Position numbers and translations under genes: made by a program. Of a DNA stretch of 64,000 nt, positions 50,165-60,340 are shown one piece after another (the first letter of the stretch is position 1; each line of letters starts with the position of its first letter). Origin of the DNA: Staphylococcus roterodami (lineage in GTDB: Bacteria > Bacillota > Bacilli > Staphylococcales > Staphylococcaceae); NCBI GenBank assembly GCA_022493055.1, contig CP092781.1, positions 2,542,001 to 2,606,000 on the forward strand, given 5' to 3'. The notes under the pieces are model-generated. The model saw nothing but the letters and a program-made list of their open reading frames with translations. It was not told where the DNA came from and ran no database searches.

Positions 50165-51718
50165 TTATTGCGTTTTATTTTCAGCTATATGTTGACGTTG
50201 AAAATCTGCAATTTGTTCATAGTTCTCTGTTAAAGAACGACTTAAATTGATGAAAATAGCTACGAGTTCTTGGTAAATTGCTGCATTTTCTTCAATCGGC
50301 GTATGATTGTGTGTAGCACCAACCATAGATGAAACTATTGAAAAATCTTCAATTTCACCTATAGCTTTAAGTCCGAGTACGCACGCTCCTAAACATGAAC
50401 TTTCATAACTTTCTGGGACTACTAATTGTGTATCAAAGATATCTGCCATCATTTGGCGCCATACTCCGCTTTTCGCAAAACCACCTGTTGCTTTAATCAT
50501 CTTAGGCGTTTCATTCATCACTTCAACTAGCGCAAGGTAAACAGTATATAAATTGTAGAGTACACCTTCTAATGCCGCGCGAATCATATGCTCTTTTTTA
50601 TGCGATAAAGTTAAACCGAAAAACGAGCCTCTCGCATCTGCATTCCAGAGTGGTGCACGTTCACCAGCTAAATATGGATGGAAAATTAAACCATCAGCAC
50701 CTGGTTTGACGCGTTTAGCAATTTGAGTTAAAACGTCATATGGATCTACTCCTAAGCGTTTCGCAGTTTCAACTTCACTCGCTAGCAACTCATCGCGCAA
50801 CCATCTCAATACAACACCACCATTATTTACTGGCCCACCAATGACATAGTGGTCTTCTGTTAAGACATAACAAAATATTCTTCCTTTATAATCTGTACGT
50901 GGTTTATCTATCACAGTTCGAATCGCACCAGATGTACCGATAGTGACAGCGACTTCTCCTTTGCCAACACTATTGACACCCAAATTAGAAAGCACACCAT
51001 CGCTAGCACCAATGACAAAAGGCGTATCTTCATTAAGCCCCATTAATGTTGCATAACGTTTTTTCATGCCTTTCATCACATAAGTTGTTGGTACTATTTC
51101 TGGTAACATTTCCTTGGAAATACCCAGCAGTTCTAATGCCTCAACATCCCAATCTAATGTTTCTAAATTAAACATCCCTGTGGCAGATGCCATTGAATAA
51201 TCTATAATATATGTATCAAACAAATGATAGAAAATGTATGTTTTAATATCTGCAAACATTGCTGTACGTTGAAACACATCTTGCCATTCATGTTTCATCC
51301 AAAAAATTTTCGCTAAAGGCGACATTGGATGAATCGGTGTGCCTGTTCGTTGATAAATCGCATTGCCATCATGTACATCATTAATTAGTGTCGCATATTT
51401 TGCAGCTCGATTATCTGCCCAAGTTATATTATTTGTTAACCTTTGATGTTGTTCATCCATTGCAATTAAACTATGCATTTGAGCACTAAATGACACAAAC
51501 TTAATATCATCTTTATTAACTTTGGATTCTCTCATGACATATTTAATAGTCATTAGTACTGCATCAAATAATTCATCTGGATTTTCTTCAGAGATATCAA
51601 CATTCGGGGTGTACAAATCATACCCGATTTGATGTTTCATGATAAATGTTCCATTTTCATCGTATAAGACCGATTTGGTACTCGTCGTTCCTATATCGAC
51701 TCCAATCATGTATTTCAT
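50165..51718 (-). CDS. gntK: gluconokinase, FGGY family
   Basis: A 517-residue FGGY carbohydrate kinase: ATP-binding GVDIGTTSTKSVLYDENG at the N-terminus, TWADNRAA, IGASDGVLSNLG and IGTSGAIR, and the ATGGFAKSGVWRQMMADI signature near the C-terminus. It phosphorylates gluconate to 6-phosphogluconate for the pentose phosphate pathway. It lies 24 bases after gntR in the operon. Confidence 0.92.
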   Translation of the reverse strand: MKYMIGVDIGTTSTKSVLYDENGTFIMKHQIGYDLYTPNVDISEENPDELFDAVLMTIKYVMRESKVNKDDIKFVSFSAQMHSLIAMDEQHQRLTNNITWADNRAAKYATLINDVHDGNAIYQRTGTPIHPMSPLAKIFWMKHEWQDVFQRTAMFADIKTYIFYHLFDTYIIDYSMASATGMFNLETLDWDVEALELLGISKEMLPEIVPTTYVMKGMKKRYATLMGLNEDTPFVIGASDGVLSNLGVNSVGKGEVAVTIGTSGAIRTVIDKPRTDYKGRIFCYVLTEDHYVIGGPVNNGGVVLRWLRDELLASEVETAKRLGVDPYDVLTQIAKRVKPGADGLIFHPYLAGERAPLWNADARGSFFGLTLSHKKEHMIRAALEGVLYNLYTVYLALVEVMNETPKMIKATGGFAKSGVWRQMMADIFDTQLVVPESYESSCLGACVLGLKAIGEIEDFSIVSSMVGATHNHTPIEENAAIYQELVAIFINLSRSLTENYEQIADFQRQHIAENKTQ

Positions 51719-51742
51719 TGCAAATCCTTCTTTCTTTTCATT

Positions 51743-52423
51743 TTAATTCAACCAAAATCCTTCTACATCTTTACCAACATCATCAAAATTAAAATGAAAT
51801 GCTTCTTTCAAAATTTGACTGTCGTATTGTTCTACCGCATCAATAAAAACTTGATGATTATGGTGAATACGTTCGAAATCTTGTGGATTCTGTTGCATTC
51901 GTTGACGCATTGATGTTAAAACAAGTGACATCATCACAGGCTTTAGATGATTCCAAAATGAATTTAAATATTGATGATTCGCTGCTTTAATTAATGTTTC
52001 ATGAAATTCAAAGTCATGTTTAGTAAACGATTCTGCATCTTCAAACTTTACTGCCACTTTCATCATTTCAAGTTGTTTCTTCATTTCTTTGACGATAGGT
52101 TGTTGGTCTTTATTTTTAATTCGTGAAAATGCAAATGACTCTAGCATCAGTCGCAAATCATACATTTCTTTCTTTTCTTGCTCTCCAAAGGGCAACACGT
52201 GTGCACCCATTCTTTCTAATTGGATAAGTTGATTTTGTTGCAATAATTTAAATGCATCTCGAATTGGTGAACGGCTCACATTAAATTGCTTTGCCATTTG
52301 ATTTTCAGTGAGTAACGTACCTTCAGCAATTTGACCGTTCACAATACCTAGGCGTAATTCTGCCGCGACACCTTCTCCAGTTGTCATCCCTTCCAACCAT
52401 TTCTGCGGATATCCATACGTCAT
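51743..52423 (-). CDS. gntR: gluconate operon repressor, GntR/FadR type
   Basis: A 226-residue repressor: winged helix-turn-helix (about 10-75; LTENQMAKQFNVSRSPIRDAFKLL) and an FCD ligand-binding domain with metal-type residues (HDFEFHETLIKAANH). Gluconate or gluconate 6-phosphate would release it from the operator just upstream. I start at ATG 52423 with AAAGGAGGG upstream; the frame reaching 52462 runs into the operator. Confidence 0.92.
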   Translation of the reverse strand: MTYGYPQKWLEGMTTGEGVAAELRLGIVNGQIAEGTLLTENQMAKQFNVSRSPIRDAFKLLQQNQLIQLERMGAHVLPFGEQEKKEMYDLRLMLESFAFSRIKNKDQQPIVKEMKKQLEMMKVAVKFEDAESFTKHDFEFHETLIKAANHQYLNSFWNHLKPVMMSLVLTSMRQRMQQNPQDFERIHHNHQVFIDAVEQYDSQILKEAFHFNFDDVGKDVEGFWLN

Positions 52424-52448
52424 CAAGTTCCCTCCTTTACAACGCTCC

Positions 52449-52466
52449 ATACTTGTATACAAGTAT
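52449..52466. promoter_or_regulatory. GntR operator
   Basis: Perfect 18-base palindrome ATACTTGTATACAAGTAT, the same sequence recognised by B. subtilis GntR. It lies about 26 bases before the gntR start, so the operon is autoregulated. Confidence 0.88.
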
Positions 52467-52487
52467 GTTAATATAGTTATTATGAGT

Positions 52488-52503
52488 TTGCAAGCGCTTT
52501 CTT
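52488..52503. promoter_or_regulatory. cre-like CcpA site upstream of gntR
   Basis: TTGCAAGCGCTTTCTT; its complement AGAAAGCGCTTGCA differs at one position from the cre consensus TGWAANCGNTNWCA. It lies upstream of the operator, consistent with carbon catabolite repression of gluconate use. Confidence 0.7.
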
Positions 52504-52513
52504 AAAAATGCAT

Positions 52514-52562
52514 AAAAAGTGACCATCCCTTTATTATTAGCGTCTCAAAGGTGATGATCACT
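52514..52562 (-). terminator. terminator of the MerR-type gene
   Basis: AGTGACCATC(CC)TTT / AAAGGTGATGATCACT arms, with CTTTTTATG on the minus strand. Confidence 0.75.
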
Positions 52563-52587
52563 GTTACATAAATGATTTAATTGTGGT

Positions 52588-53343
52588 TTATACTTGTGAT
52601 GTGTGGCAAGTTTCTTTGTTCGAATGTGTTTTTGGCACTTCAATACAATAGTGTGTTTCATGACAGTTAGGACATTCGAATCGACGTGTTGTCGCTGTAT
52701 GCTTAGCTTTGATAACTTGCCATAAAGATGGTGAGAATACATGTTGGCAGTTAGGACATAAATAGGCGACCTTACGCTGGTAGTATAAAGTAATGCCAAT
52801 GCCGTATCCAATCATAAACGGCAACGCAATTAGAAACGGCCATTTATTTTTCATTAAGAGCGCACTAATAATGCTTGAATATTGAATAACTCCCATAATA
52901 CCAGCACTAATCCAAATGTTACGACGAATACTTTTCATTTCAACAGATTTACTCATGACATTTTCTATGTCTTTAAGATGTGATATTGGAGCTTTCGACT
53001 CATCACTTACGTAATGTTGAATATTACTTATTTTGTTTAACACCGTTTGTTGTTGCCTAATTTGTCGTTCAATTTCTTGTTGTTTAAGTACGAGCAAAGC
53101 ATTAAGTGTCTTCAGTGTACTTTTTTCACCTTTTAACAACATATCTATATCACTTAATGCACAACCTAACTCTTTAAGTAATAAGATTAACTCTAATGTT
53201 TGTCGTTGCTCTTCTGTATAAAGACGACGATTTCCTTCTGTAAATCTTGCTGGTTTCAAAATACCTTTACGATCATAATATTGAACTGTTAGTATTGTTA
53301 CATTACATAACTTTGCGAGTTCTCCAGTTGAATAGTTAGACAT
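52588..53343 (-). CDS. membrane-bound MerR-family regulator with zinc-ribbon tail
   Basis: A 251-residue protein of unusual build. Residues 1-70 are a MerR winged helix (STGELAKLCNVTILTVQYYDRKGIL). A coiled coil (about 78-115) follows, then two transmembrane helices (about 148-190), and a C-terminal zinc ribbon with paired CPNC motifs (CPNCQHVF ... CPNCHETH). The DNA-binding domain would be tethered to the inner face of the membrane, and the ribbon may sense metal or redox. Target genes are unknown. It is divergent from nothing nearby and likely autoregulated. Confidence 0.8.
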   Translation of the reverse strand: MSNYSTGELAKLCNVTILTVQYYDRKGILKPARFTEGNRRLYTEEQRQTLELILLLKELGCALSDIDMLLKGEKSTLKTLNALLVLKQQEIERQIRQQQTVLNKISNIQHYVSDESKAPISHLKDIENVMSKSVEMKSIRRNIWISAGIMGVIQYSSIISALLMKNKWPFLIALPFMIGYGIGITLYYQRKVAYLCPNCQHVFSPSLWQVIKAKHTATTRRFECPNCHETHYCIEVPKTHSNKETCHTSQV

Positions 53344-53523
53344 AGATTTCCACCTCCTAACCTCAACATATGTGATGACCTTACGTCACAAGCAAGTACT
53401 TTTTCTATATTTTATTATTTTTTAGAATTTTATTATTCAAAGCATTTCATTTATTGTCATTTTGACTTAGTAACTTTAAATTTAGCAACGTTGTGACTAT
53501 TATTTAAACAGCGCGCACTTACT

Positions 53524-54216
<693 letters not shown>

Positions 54217-54439
54217 TTATATTTACCTCCGAAATTTAATCATCTTTATTGTACCTGACATTTTATTAAGATAATACTAATACCCTATCGTACTTTTAGC
54301 CGACTCAAAAAATCCTTTAATATTTCTTTGTAAAAAATACACCTACGATTTATGTATAACTCAAATTGTTAAAACTTTGAAGCAATCAATTTAGAAAATA
54401 ACCATTGATTGTTTGCCCTCTAACACTTTGGAACAAAAT

Positions 54440-54478
54440 AAAAAACACCTGTTACCTTCATATAGGCACAAGTGTTTA
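54440..54478 (-). terminator. terminator of the YdaT-like gene
   Basis: AAACACCTGT / ACAAGTGTTT arms with a TTTTTTATTTTG run on the minus strand. The other bases of 54217-54439 show nothing distinct beyond the relP upstream region. Confidence 0.75.
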
Positions 54479-54491
54479 ATTGATTGAAATA

Positions 54492-54908
54492 TTATAAGTC
54501 TTTAAATGATCCCACAGCTTTTGCATGTGGACCATCAATAATTGACTCTCTTTGGCGAACGCCACCACTTTCGCTTTCATTTGATCCACTATCAAATTTT
54601 GACTTATTTTGATTTGATACTTCTTGAATATGTTTTTCATTATCAGTTGTTGCATCTTCACTATCCACCTCTGTTTTTTCCATTGTTGCTGTATGGAATT
54701 GTACGATGTTTTCTTCTTCTAATGCTTTAATTTCTTCTTTCGATAATGTTCGATACCAATCTTTTGCTTTTTTCGTTGCGATAGGAATAACATCTTTTTC
54801 AAGATATCCTTCTCTTAACATTGCATTCGCAATTTCTATCGCTTTTTGTCGTTTTAACGTTTCAAATTCCTTCCATTTTTCGGGGTAACCTTTCAATGTA
54901 CAGGGCAT
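54492..54908 (-). CDS. YdaT-like stress-type protein
   Basis: A 138-residue hydrophilic protein. The first 50 residues (GYPEKWKEFETLKRQKAIEIANAML, then GYLEKDVIPIATKKAKDWY) match the N-terminal domain of B. subtilis YdaT, a sigmaB-type general stress protein. The remainder is Ser/Asn/Glu-rich and probably disordered, ending HAKAVGSFKDL. There is no signal peptide. Function unknown. AGGTTT with weak ribosome site before the ATG; the start is set by the homology. Confidence 0.65.
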   Translation of the reverse strand: MPCTLKGYPEKWKEFETLKRQKAIEIANAMLREGYLEKDVIPIATKKAKDWYRTLSKEEIKALEEENIVQFHTATMEKTEVDSEDATTDNEKHIQEVSNQNKSKFDSGSNESESGGVRQRESIIDGPHAKAVGSFKDL

Positions 54909-55051
54909 TTCTTAAACCTCCAATATGTTACAATTCATGTTATATACCACCATAATTATAAAATGAAACATATTAAACACAATTTTTTTAGACTTCCTTC
55001 ACAATAACCTCAGACAAACGTAAGACTGACATACTAAATTCACAGTACAAA

Positions 55052-57004
55052 CTACTTTTCATTCACTTCTATACTACTTTCTTGAATATGCATTAATGCT
55101 GTTTGAATATAATTGTATTGTGGTAAATCTGATAAAGTTTTAATCGATAAGTTCTCTTGTAATTCAAAATGCTTCGCAATATTTTCGAACACAACTAAAT
55201 ACGTACCCATTAATTGTTCATCTATCGTATAACGCGACTCGTTTGTCATTGCTCTATTTAACATAAAACTTATTTCTTCAATTGCGAATATACTCGGATA
55301 ATAATTTCGAACTATAGTTTTATTACTGAATAATTCACCACATGCAGCATGATAAACTTGCGTCATATTATTTAATTTCACCGATAAGTTTATTGCCTCA
55401 TTTTTCAAATAAGCCTCATCTTTATATTTATTTTCAGAGAACAAATAATGAAAAATTGTTGCTTCTTTACGGATTACTTCAGCCATTACATTTGGAAGCA
55501 ATACTGATGCAGTACGTTGACCAAGAACAAATAAGCCTATAATAGCTATGATGATTCCTATCGTTACATCCGTCATTCGCGGAAAGGCTATATCAATAGA
55601 TAAATTTCTCGATGCCAAACCATTCATTAATATAACTTGGATAGTAATAAAGACTACAGCTATTGCGTAGTTCGCAGCAACTAATGCTTCAGTAAATAAA
55701 GCGGCAACACCCATAAGTACAACTGCAACTGGTGTTGGTATTGAAATGAATAATATGATTGAAAGCACTAATACACCAAACATTGTTCCTAGACCTCGTG
55801 CCATACCTCTTTCAATCGCATGAACTGTCGAAGTACCTAACAATACCGTATGTGTAGATAACGGTATCCAATACGCCTTGTCGAAATCGAACATCAGTGC
55901 AATAAATATTGCCACCATCATAATGACGGCATATCGCAATGTATTACGAAAGACAATAGAGTCTAATGTTAAATTTTGATAAATTCGTTTACTATAAAGC
56001 GGCTTATGAATATCTGCTTCATATTCAATACGTTCAGAATTTGCATGTGTTATTTCGTCAATTTTCAAAATGTGATTAAATAAATTTTCAAAATCATTCG
56101 TTACGGTAACTTCTTTACGCCAATAATCCATTTGTTGGTTAGGATTATTTAGTTGTTGAGTAATGTAATCAGTCATTTCTATCAATTCAACCGGTAATGG
56201 TCTTATATTTTTAGCATTTAATTCCAACAATTCAGAGTAAATACCTTGTGCAGATGTATGCAACAATAGTAACTTTTGAAAGCGTGAGCTCAATTTTCCA
56301 CTACTTGAATTTGAAGTAATCAATAATTTATCTGATGCTTTAAATACATTTACCGCTGAAGTAGCAACTTTTAAAAATTTATCTTTATCATTATAATGAT
56401 GTAATAACTTCGAGATTAGCGTGAAATCATTTCGAATCGCTTGTTCTTCTGCTTTCGTTTTAGATAGGAAGATTGTTAGTAACACCATCAAAGTGGCTAA
56501 GATTCCACCTAAAATAATGGCAAAGCCTCTATACAATGCATCTTCTGGTGCTATCGGCAAATTAATAGGAAGACTAAATGTTACGATGAAAAAAGTAGAT
56601 GATGGTCCTGCAATTTTCAAAGCTGTAAAAATGTAAAAGGGAATAACCGTGACAATGAGCAAGGTCAAACCAAAAACTAATGGCGTTGTAGCCGTTAGTG
56701 TACCTAAAATCATACAAATGGCGAAGGCTAAATTACATATAATTACAGTTCTAATCTTTGATTTAGCAGACCCATTAAACACATAAATATGCGCCAATGT
56801 TCCTGTTGCAACAAGTAATCCAAATTGAAAATTACCACATAAGTATCCAATTAAAGCAGGGATTATCATTAATAAACCTTGTCTTATCCCTTTATAAAAG
56901 TCTAAGTTTTGTCGATTGATTTTAATAAGTGATGTCAAAAAGATGTCATTACGACGTCTCCTTCCATTGCGAAAATATTTCCATAATTTTTTATTAGTAT
57001 ACAT
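55052..57004 (-). CDS. FUSC-family membrane protein (aromatic-acid exporter-like)
   Basis: A 650-residue protein with two blocks of about six transmembrane helices (about 40-185 and 355-490). They are joined by a long cytoplasmic helical region and followed by a helical C-terminal domain of about 130 residues. This is the layout of the FUSC/YccS/AaeB family, proposed exporters of aromatic acids, and the segment WIPLSTHTVLLGTSTVHAIERGMARGLGT fits the family core. Substrate unknown. No strong ribosome site precedes the ATG at 57004, so the start may be slightly downstream. Confidence 0.75.
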   Translation of the reverse strand: MYTNKKLWKYFRNGRRRRNDIFLTSLIKINRQNLDFYKGIRQGLLMIIPALIGYLCGNFQFGLLVATGTLAHIYVFNGSAKSKIRTVIICNLAFAICMILGTLTATTPLVFGLTLLIVTVIPFYIFTALKIAGPSSTFFIVTFSLPINLPIAPEDALYRGFAIILGGILATLMVLLTIFLSKTKAEEQAIRNDFTLISKLLHHYNDKDKFLKVATSAVNVFKASDKLLITSNSSSGKLSSRFQKLLLLHTSAQGIYSELLELNAKNIRPLPVELIEMTDYITQQLNNPNQQMDYWRKEVTVTNDFENLFNHILKIDEITHANSERIEYEADIHKPLYSKRIYQNLTLDSIVFRNTLRYAVIMMVAIFIALMFDFDKAYWIPLSTHTVLLGTSTVHAIERGMARGLGTMFGVLVLSIILFISIPTPVAVVLMGVAALFTEALVAANYAIAVVFITIQVILMNGLASRNLSIDIAFPRMTDVTIGIIIAIIGLFVLGQRTASVLLPNVMAEVIRKEATIFHYLFSENKYKDEAYLKNEAINLSVKLNNMTQVYHAACGELFSNKTIVRNYYPSIFAIEEISFMLNRAMTNESRYTIDEQLMGTYLVVFENIAKHFELQENLSIKTLSDLPQYNYIQTALMHIQESSIEVNEK

Positions 57005-57254
57005 AAATTTAATTCGCTACTATAAATTATAATTAAGCAACATTTGCTATTATAACACCTTATACGTAATTATATAACTTTAAAAATCTTTTTAACGCAT
57101 TTTAAATTAAATTCTAAAAATTTTGAAAAGGTGCATTTCATTCATAATTTGATGCGTGTTGCGGCTATCATATTGGTCTAGAACATTAAATAGAGAATGC
57201 TTGAGGTCGCTGTTAACGTTAATTTTCACATTAATTACTTAGAATTACAGTACT

Positions 57255-57458
57255 TTATTTCTTAAAAAAATGGTTCATGAACGTGTAAAGTAGATACAAA
57301 GATGTATTAACAAAAACTGGTATTAAGCAATATAAAATAATCACATAAAAATTACCATCCGCATGCCATATGAAAAAGTATAGGATAATTAAAAATACAC
57401 TTATAATTATTCCTAAAATAGGTAAACTTTTAATATATTTCTCTAAATTTTTGTTCAT
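57255..57458 (-). CDS. small two-helix membrane protein, unknown
   Basis: A 67-residue protein with two hydrophobic helices (about 12-30 and 36-60) and basic ends. GGAGGACAC precedes the ATG, a strong ribosome site that supports it as a real gene. I do not recognise a family. The 250 bases downstream (57005-57254) hold no clear feature. Confidence 0.6.
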   Translation of the reverse strand: MNKNLEKYIKSLPILGIIISVFLIILYFFIWHADGNFYVIILYCLIPVFVNTSLYLLYTFMNHFFKK

Positions 57459-57628
57459 TCATGTGTCCTCCAAATGTTTATATATTTAAATTTAGATGTC
57501 GAATTATATACTTACACTTTGGAATTTACTCTAGTTCAATATATCATTATCACTGTAACAATGGCCCATACAATTTGTAATGGATTCATATATCTATGCA
57601 AAATAGCGTAACTTCACTTTTTACGTAT

Positions 57629-57671
57629 TAAAAAAGCAATAAATCCCCATTAAATGAAGACTTATTGCTTG
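57629..57671 (-). terminator. terminator of the ACS-type MFS gene
   Basis: AAAGCAATAA / TTATTGCTT arms, with a TTTTTTAATACG run on the minus strand, just after the transporter stop. Confidence 0.75.
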
Positions 57672-57677
57672 TTTAAA

Positions 57678-58955
57678 TTATTTTTCTATTGCTTTATCAT
57701 CACTAACAATTAAAGGTTGATCTGGTTTCACATAGAACCACATAATCACAGCGATTACTGCTGGAATGATTAACAATTGGAATGTCATTGTCCAACCTAA
57801 ATGTTCTACGAATAAACCTGCTAATAACGGACTGATTAATGCACCTATATTACCCCATAAGTTCATCCATCCTGATACTGTACCAGAGAAGTTACGTCCT
57901 AAGTCAGTTGCTGCAGCCCAACTCATACCCATTGAAATACCGATACCACCAAGACCTAGTGATAACCAGAAAATACTTACATATAAATTTCCTGTACGTA
58001 CAGCAAAGATAATTGAAACTGCAAATACAATAAATCCTGCGATAGCAATTACACCTCTAGCTACGAATTTTGAACGTCCTAATCCTAATACACGGTCAGA
58101 AATTGCACCTGCTGATAAGATTAAGAAGAACATTAATAACCAAGGTAATGAACTAATACTCATTTCTTTAAAGTTAACGTGGAATACTTCTGTTAAATAC
58201 GTCGGTAACCAAATTAAGAATAATGTAATGATAAATTGTACAACAAAGTATTGAATTGCAATTGCATAGAAGCTAAAACGTTTAAAGAAATCATTCCATG
58301 GTGGTGATGACTTTTCAGTAGCTACGATATCACGATTTTCCATAATGAAACATTTCTCCGCTTCGTTAACCATTCTATGTTGCTCAGGTAAGTCTTTAGC
58401 AATAATCGCCCATAATACAGCCATTAAAATCCCTATTGCACCAAAAATGTAGAATACTGCTTGCCAGTTAAATGCGTTAACAATAGCAATTGTAACTATT
58501 GGTGCTAATACCGGTCCGAAATATGACCCTGCTAATAATGCACTTGATGCTCTACCTTTTTCATTTTTAGAGAACCAAAATGAGTTAAACACAGCATTAG
58601 AAGGGTACATTGGCGCCTCACCCACACCAAATAAGAATCTCACTAAATAAATTAAACCGTGGTTCTTAATCATACCCGTTAAGATTGTAAATGCACTCCA
58701 CCAAACTAATGCAATTGTAATCATCTTACGTGGACCGAATTTTTCAGCCAACATCCCCGATGGTACTTGCATTAATGCATAACCTAGAGAGAAGAATGAT
58801 GCCAATAAACCAAATTGTGGTTTGGTCATCCCTAAATCATCCATCATTTGTTTAGCGATATATGAAATGTTTGCTCTATCCATATACGCAATAACCCCAA
58901 TAAAGAAGAACGCAAGCGCGAACATCCACCTTACGTTAGTTCGTTTTTCCTTCAT
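57678..58955 (-). CDS. MFS transporter, anion:cation symporter (sugar-acid) family
   Basis: A 425-residue MFS protein with 12 helices. The opening FFFIGVIAYMDRANISYIAKQM and the motif-A segment GMLAEKFGPRKMIT are typical of the ACS family (GudP, ExuT, DgoT), which import hexuronates, glucarate or galactonate with protons. The exact substrate is unknown. The gntRKP operon nearby deals with a related sugar acid. A cre-like site about 130 bases upstream suggests glucose repression. Confidence 0.82.
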   Translation of the reverse strand: MKEKRTNVRWMFALAFFFIGVIAYMDRANISYIAKQMMDDLGMTKPQFGLLASFFSLGYALMQVPSGMLAEKFGPRKMITIALVWWSAFTILTGMIKNHGLIYLVRFLFGVGEAPMYPSNAVFNSFWFSKNEKGRASSALLAGSYFGPVLAPIVTIAIVNAFNWQAVFYIFGAIGILMAVLWAIIAKDLPEQHRMVNEAEKCFIMENRDIVATEKSSPPWNDFFKRFSFYAIAIQYFVVQFIITLFLIWLPTYLTEVFHVNFKEMSISSLPWLLMFFLILSAGAISDRVLGLGRSKFVARGVIAIAGFIVFAVSIIFAVRTGNLYVSIFWLSLGLGGIGISMGMSWAAATDLGRNFSGTVSGWMNLWGNIGALISPLLAGLFVEHLGWTMTFQLLIIPAVIAVIMWFYVKPDQPLIVSDDKAIEK

Positions 58956-59013
58956 AACTATTCCTACTTCCCTAATTAATTTTAAAAACTTACCCTGAAA
59001 CGTTAAAATTTTC

Positions 59014-59030
59014 GGACATCTGGCATGTCC
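59014..59030. promoter_or_regulatory. palindrome upstream of the ACS transporter
   Basis: GGACAT-CTGGC-ATGTCC, an inverted repeat with perfect 6-base arms, about 60 bases before the ACS transporter start. It may be an operator; no regulator gene adjoins it. Confidence 0.45.
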
Positions 59031-59087
59031 ACCCCTACTTTGTCACAAAATTGTACCAAAGTTATTTTTTATAATATTATCAGACAT

Positions 59088-59101
59088 GGAAAGCGTTTAC
59101 A
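59088..59101. promoter_or_regulatory. cre-like CcpA site upstream of the ACS transporter
   Basis: GGAAAGCGTTTACA matches the cre consensus TGWAANCGNTNWCA except for the first base. ATAATATTAT 20 bases away may include a -10. The remaining bases of 58956-59499 hold AT-rich sequence and the DedA promoter. Confidence 0.6.
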
Positions 59102-59499
59102 ATAGAATCTATAAAAATTTTATTAAATTCCGCTTAACTTTTGCTATTAAAACTATATAAAGAAACTTTTAGTTACATAGTAGCCTATCATTTGTTAATT
59201 AAAAATACTGCAACCATAGTGTTTTAAAACGTATATTGTAAGCTTTCTTACATTTTAGAGATTCATTATATATTGCATATAAATACATTAACCATTCATT
59301 GTGCAGCGCCGTTATTTAGATGATCATTTATTGACTTTTTGCTCTTATAGCAAGCAATTTTTTGATTTATTGCTTATAATACATTTTAAGACAAATGTTT
59401 GTTTCAACATCGCATGCGACATCATTAATTATTCATTTGAATTTATCCAGTTTCTATTTGTCTGCAATTGCTGAAAATTAAAGGAGCTTATTTTTAATA

Positions 59500-60111
59500 A
59501 TGGAACAAATTATCACTGAATTTATTAGCCGTTTTGGGTATGCAGCGATTTTTATATTAATCTTATTAGAAAATGTACTACCTATCGTACCATCGGAAAT
59601 TATTTTGACATTTGCTGGTCTAATGTCTGTTAAATCACATTTATCAATTTTAACTTTATTTATTATTGCAACTATCGCATCGTTTATAGGGCTGTTAATT
59701 TTATATTATATCTGCCGTTTGATTTCAGAAGAACGTCTATATCGTTTTATTGATCGACATGGTAAGTGGATTAAATTGAAAAGTAAAGATTTAAAGCGAG
59801 CAAATGATTGGTTTAAAAAGTATGGCGTATGGGCTGTATTTATCTGTCGTTTCATACCTGTATTACGTGTATTGATTACCATTCCAGCCGGTGTGAACCG
59901 CATGAATGTTGTGACATTTACCGTTATTTCATTAATAGGTACAACAATTTGGAATTTCGGTTTAATTTTACTAGGACGCACGTTGAGCGATAGCTTCGGT
60001 ATGTTGATGACTGGTCTTCATACATATTCACGTATTATGTATGTTGTCATCATTATCGCAGTCATTTACTTTGCTATACGTTACATTGGCAAACGTAAGA
60101 GAGTAAAATAA
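59500..60111 (+). CDS. DedA-family membrane protein
   Basis: A 203-residue DedA/SNARE-associated-type membrane protein. Motifs visible are ENVLPIVPSEIILTFAGL (re-entrant loop), RLISEERLYRFIDRHGKW, FKKYGVWAVFICRFIPVLRVLITIPAG (the conserved FxRxxPxxRxxxxxxAG) and IGTTIWNFGLILLG. DedA proteins are linked to lipid-carrier flipping and membrane homeostasis. AAGGAG lies 14 bases before the ATG. It is a single gene with its own terminator. Confidence 0.9.
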   Translation: MEQIITEFISRFGYAAIFILILLENVLPIVPSEIILTFAGLMSVKSHLSILTLFIIATIASFIGLLILYYICRLISEERLYRFIDRHGKWIKLKSKDLKRANDWFKKYGVWAVFICRFIPVLRVLITIPAGVNRMNVVTFTVISLIGTTIWNFGLILLGRTLSDSFGMLMTGLHTYSRIMYVVIIIAVIYFAIRYIGKRKRVK

Positions 60112-60125
60112 TATTGTTGTTAGCA

Positions 60126-60168
60126 TAATGAAGAACCTCGATTTTATTTCTTCGAGGTTCTTCATTAT
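60126..60168 (+). terminator. terminator of the DedA gene
   Basis: AATGAAGAACCTCGA / TCGAGGTTCTTCATT arms around TTTTATTTCT, a strong hairpin with a weak T tail. Confidence 0.85.
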
Positions 60169-60340
60169 GTCTTTATATAATTTTATAATAGTGTTATATT
60201 TTTAAATTAAGATTTCCAATCTTTTTTGTCAACTAATTCTAAGGAACTCAACACCTCAAGATTAATTATAATATTAAAATATTTTCATTTTTTAATATCA
60301 CTCACTGATTTTCCAATTACAACTAATATGAATTTTTTTA

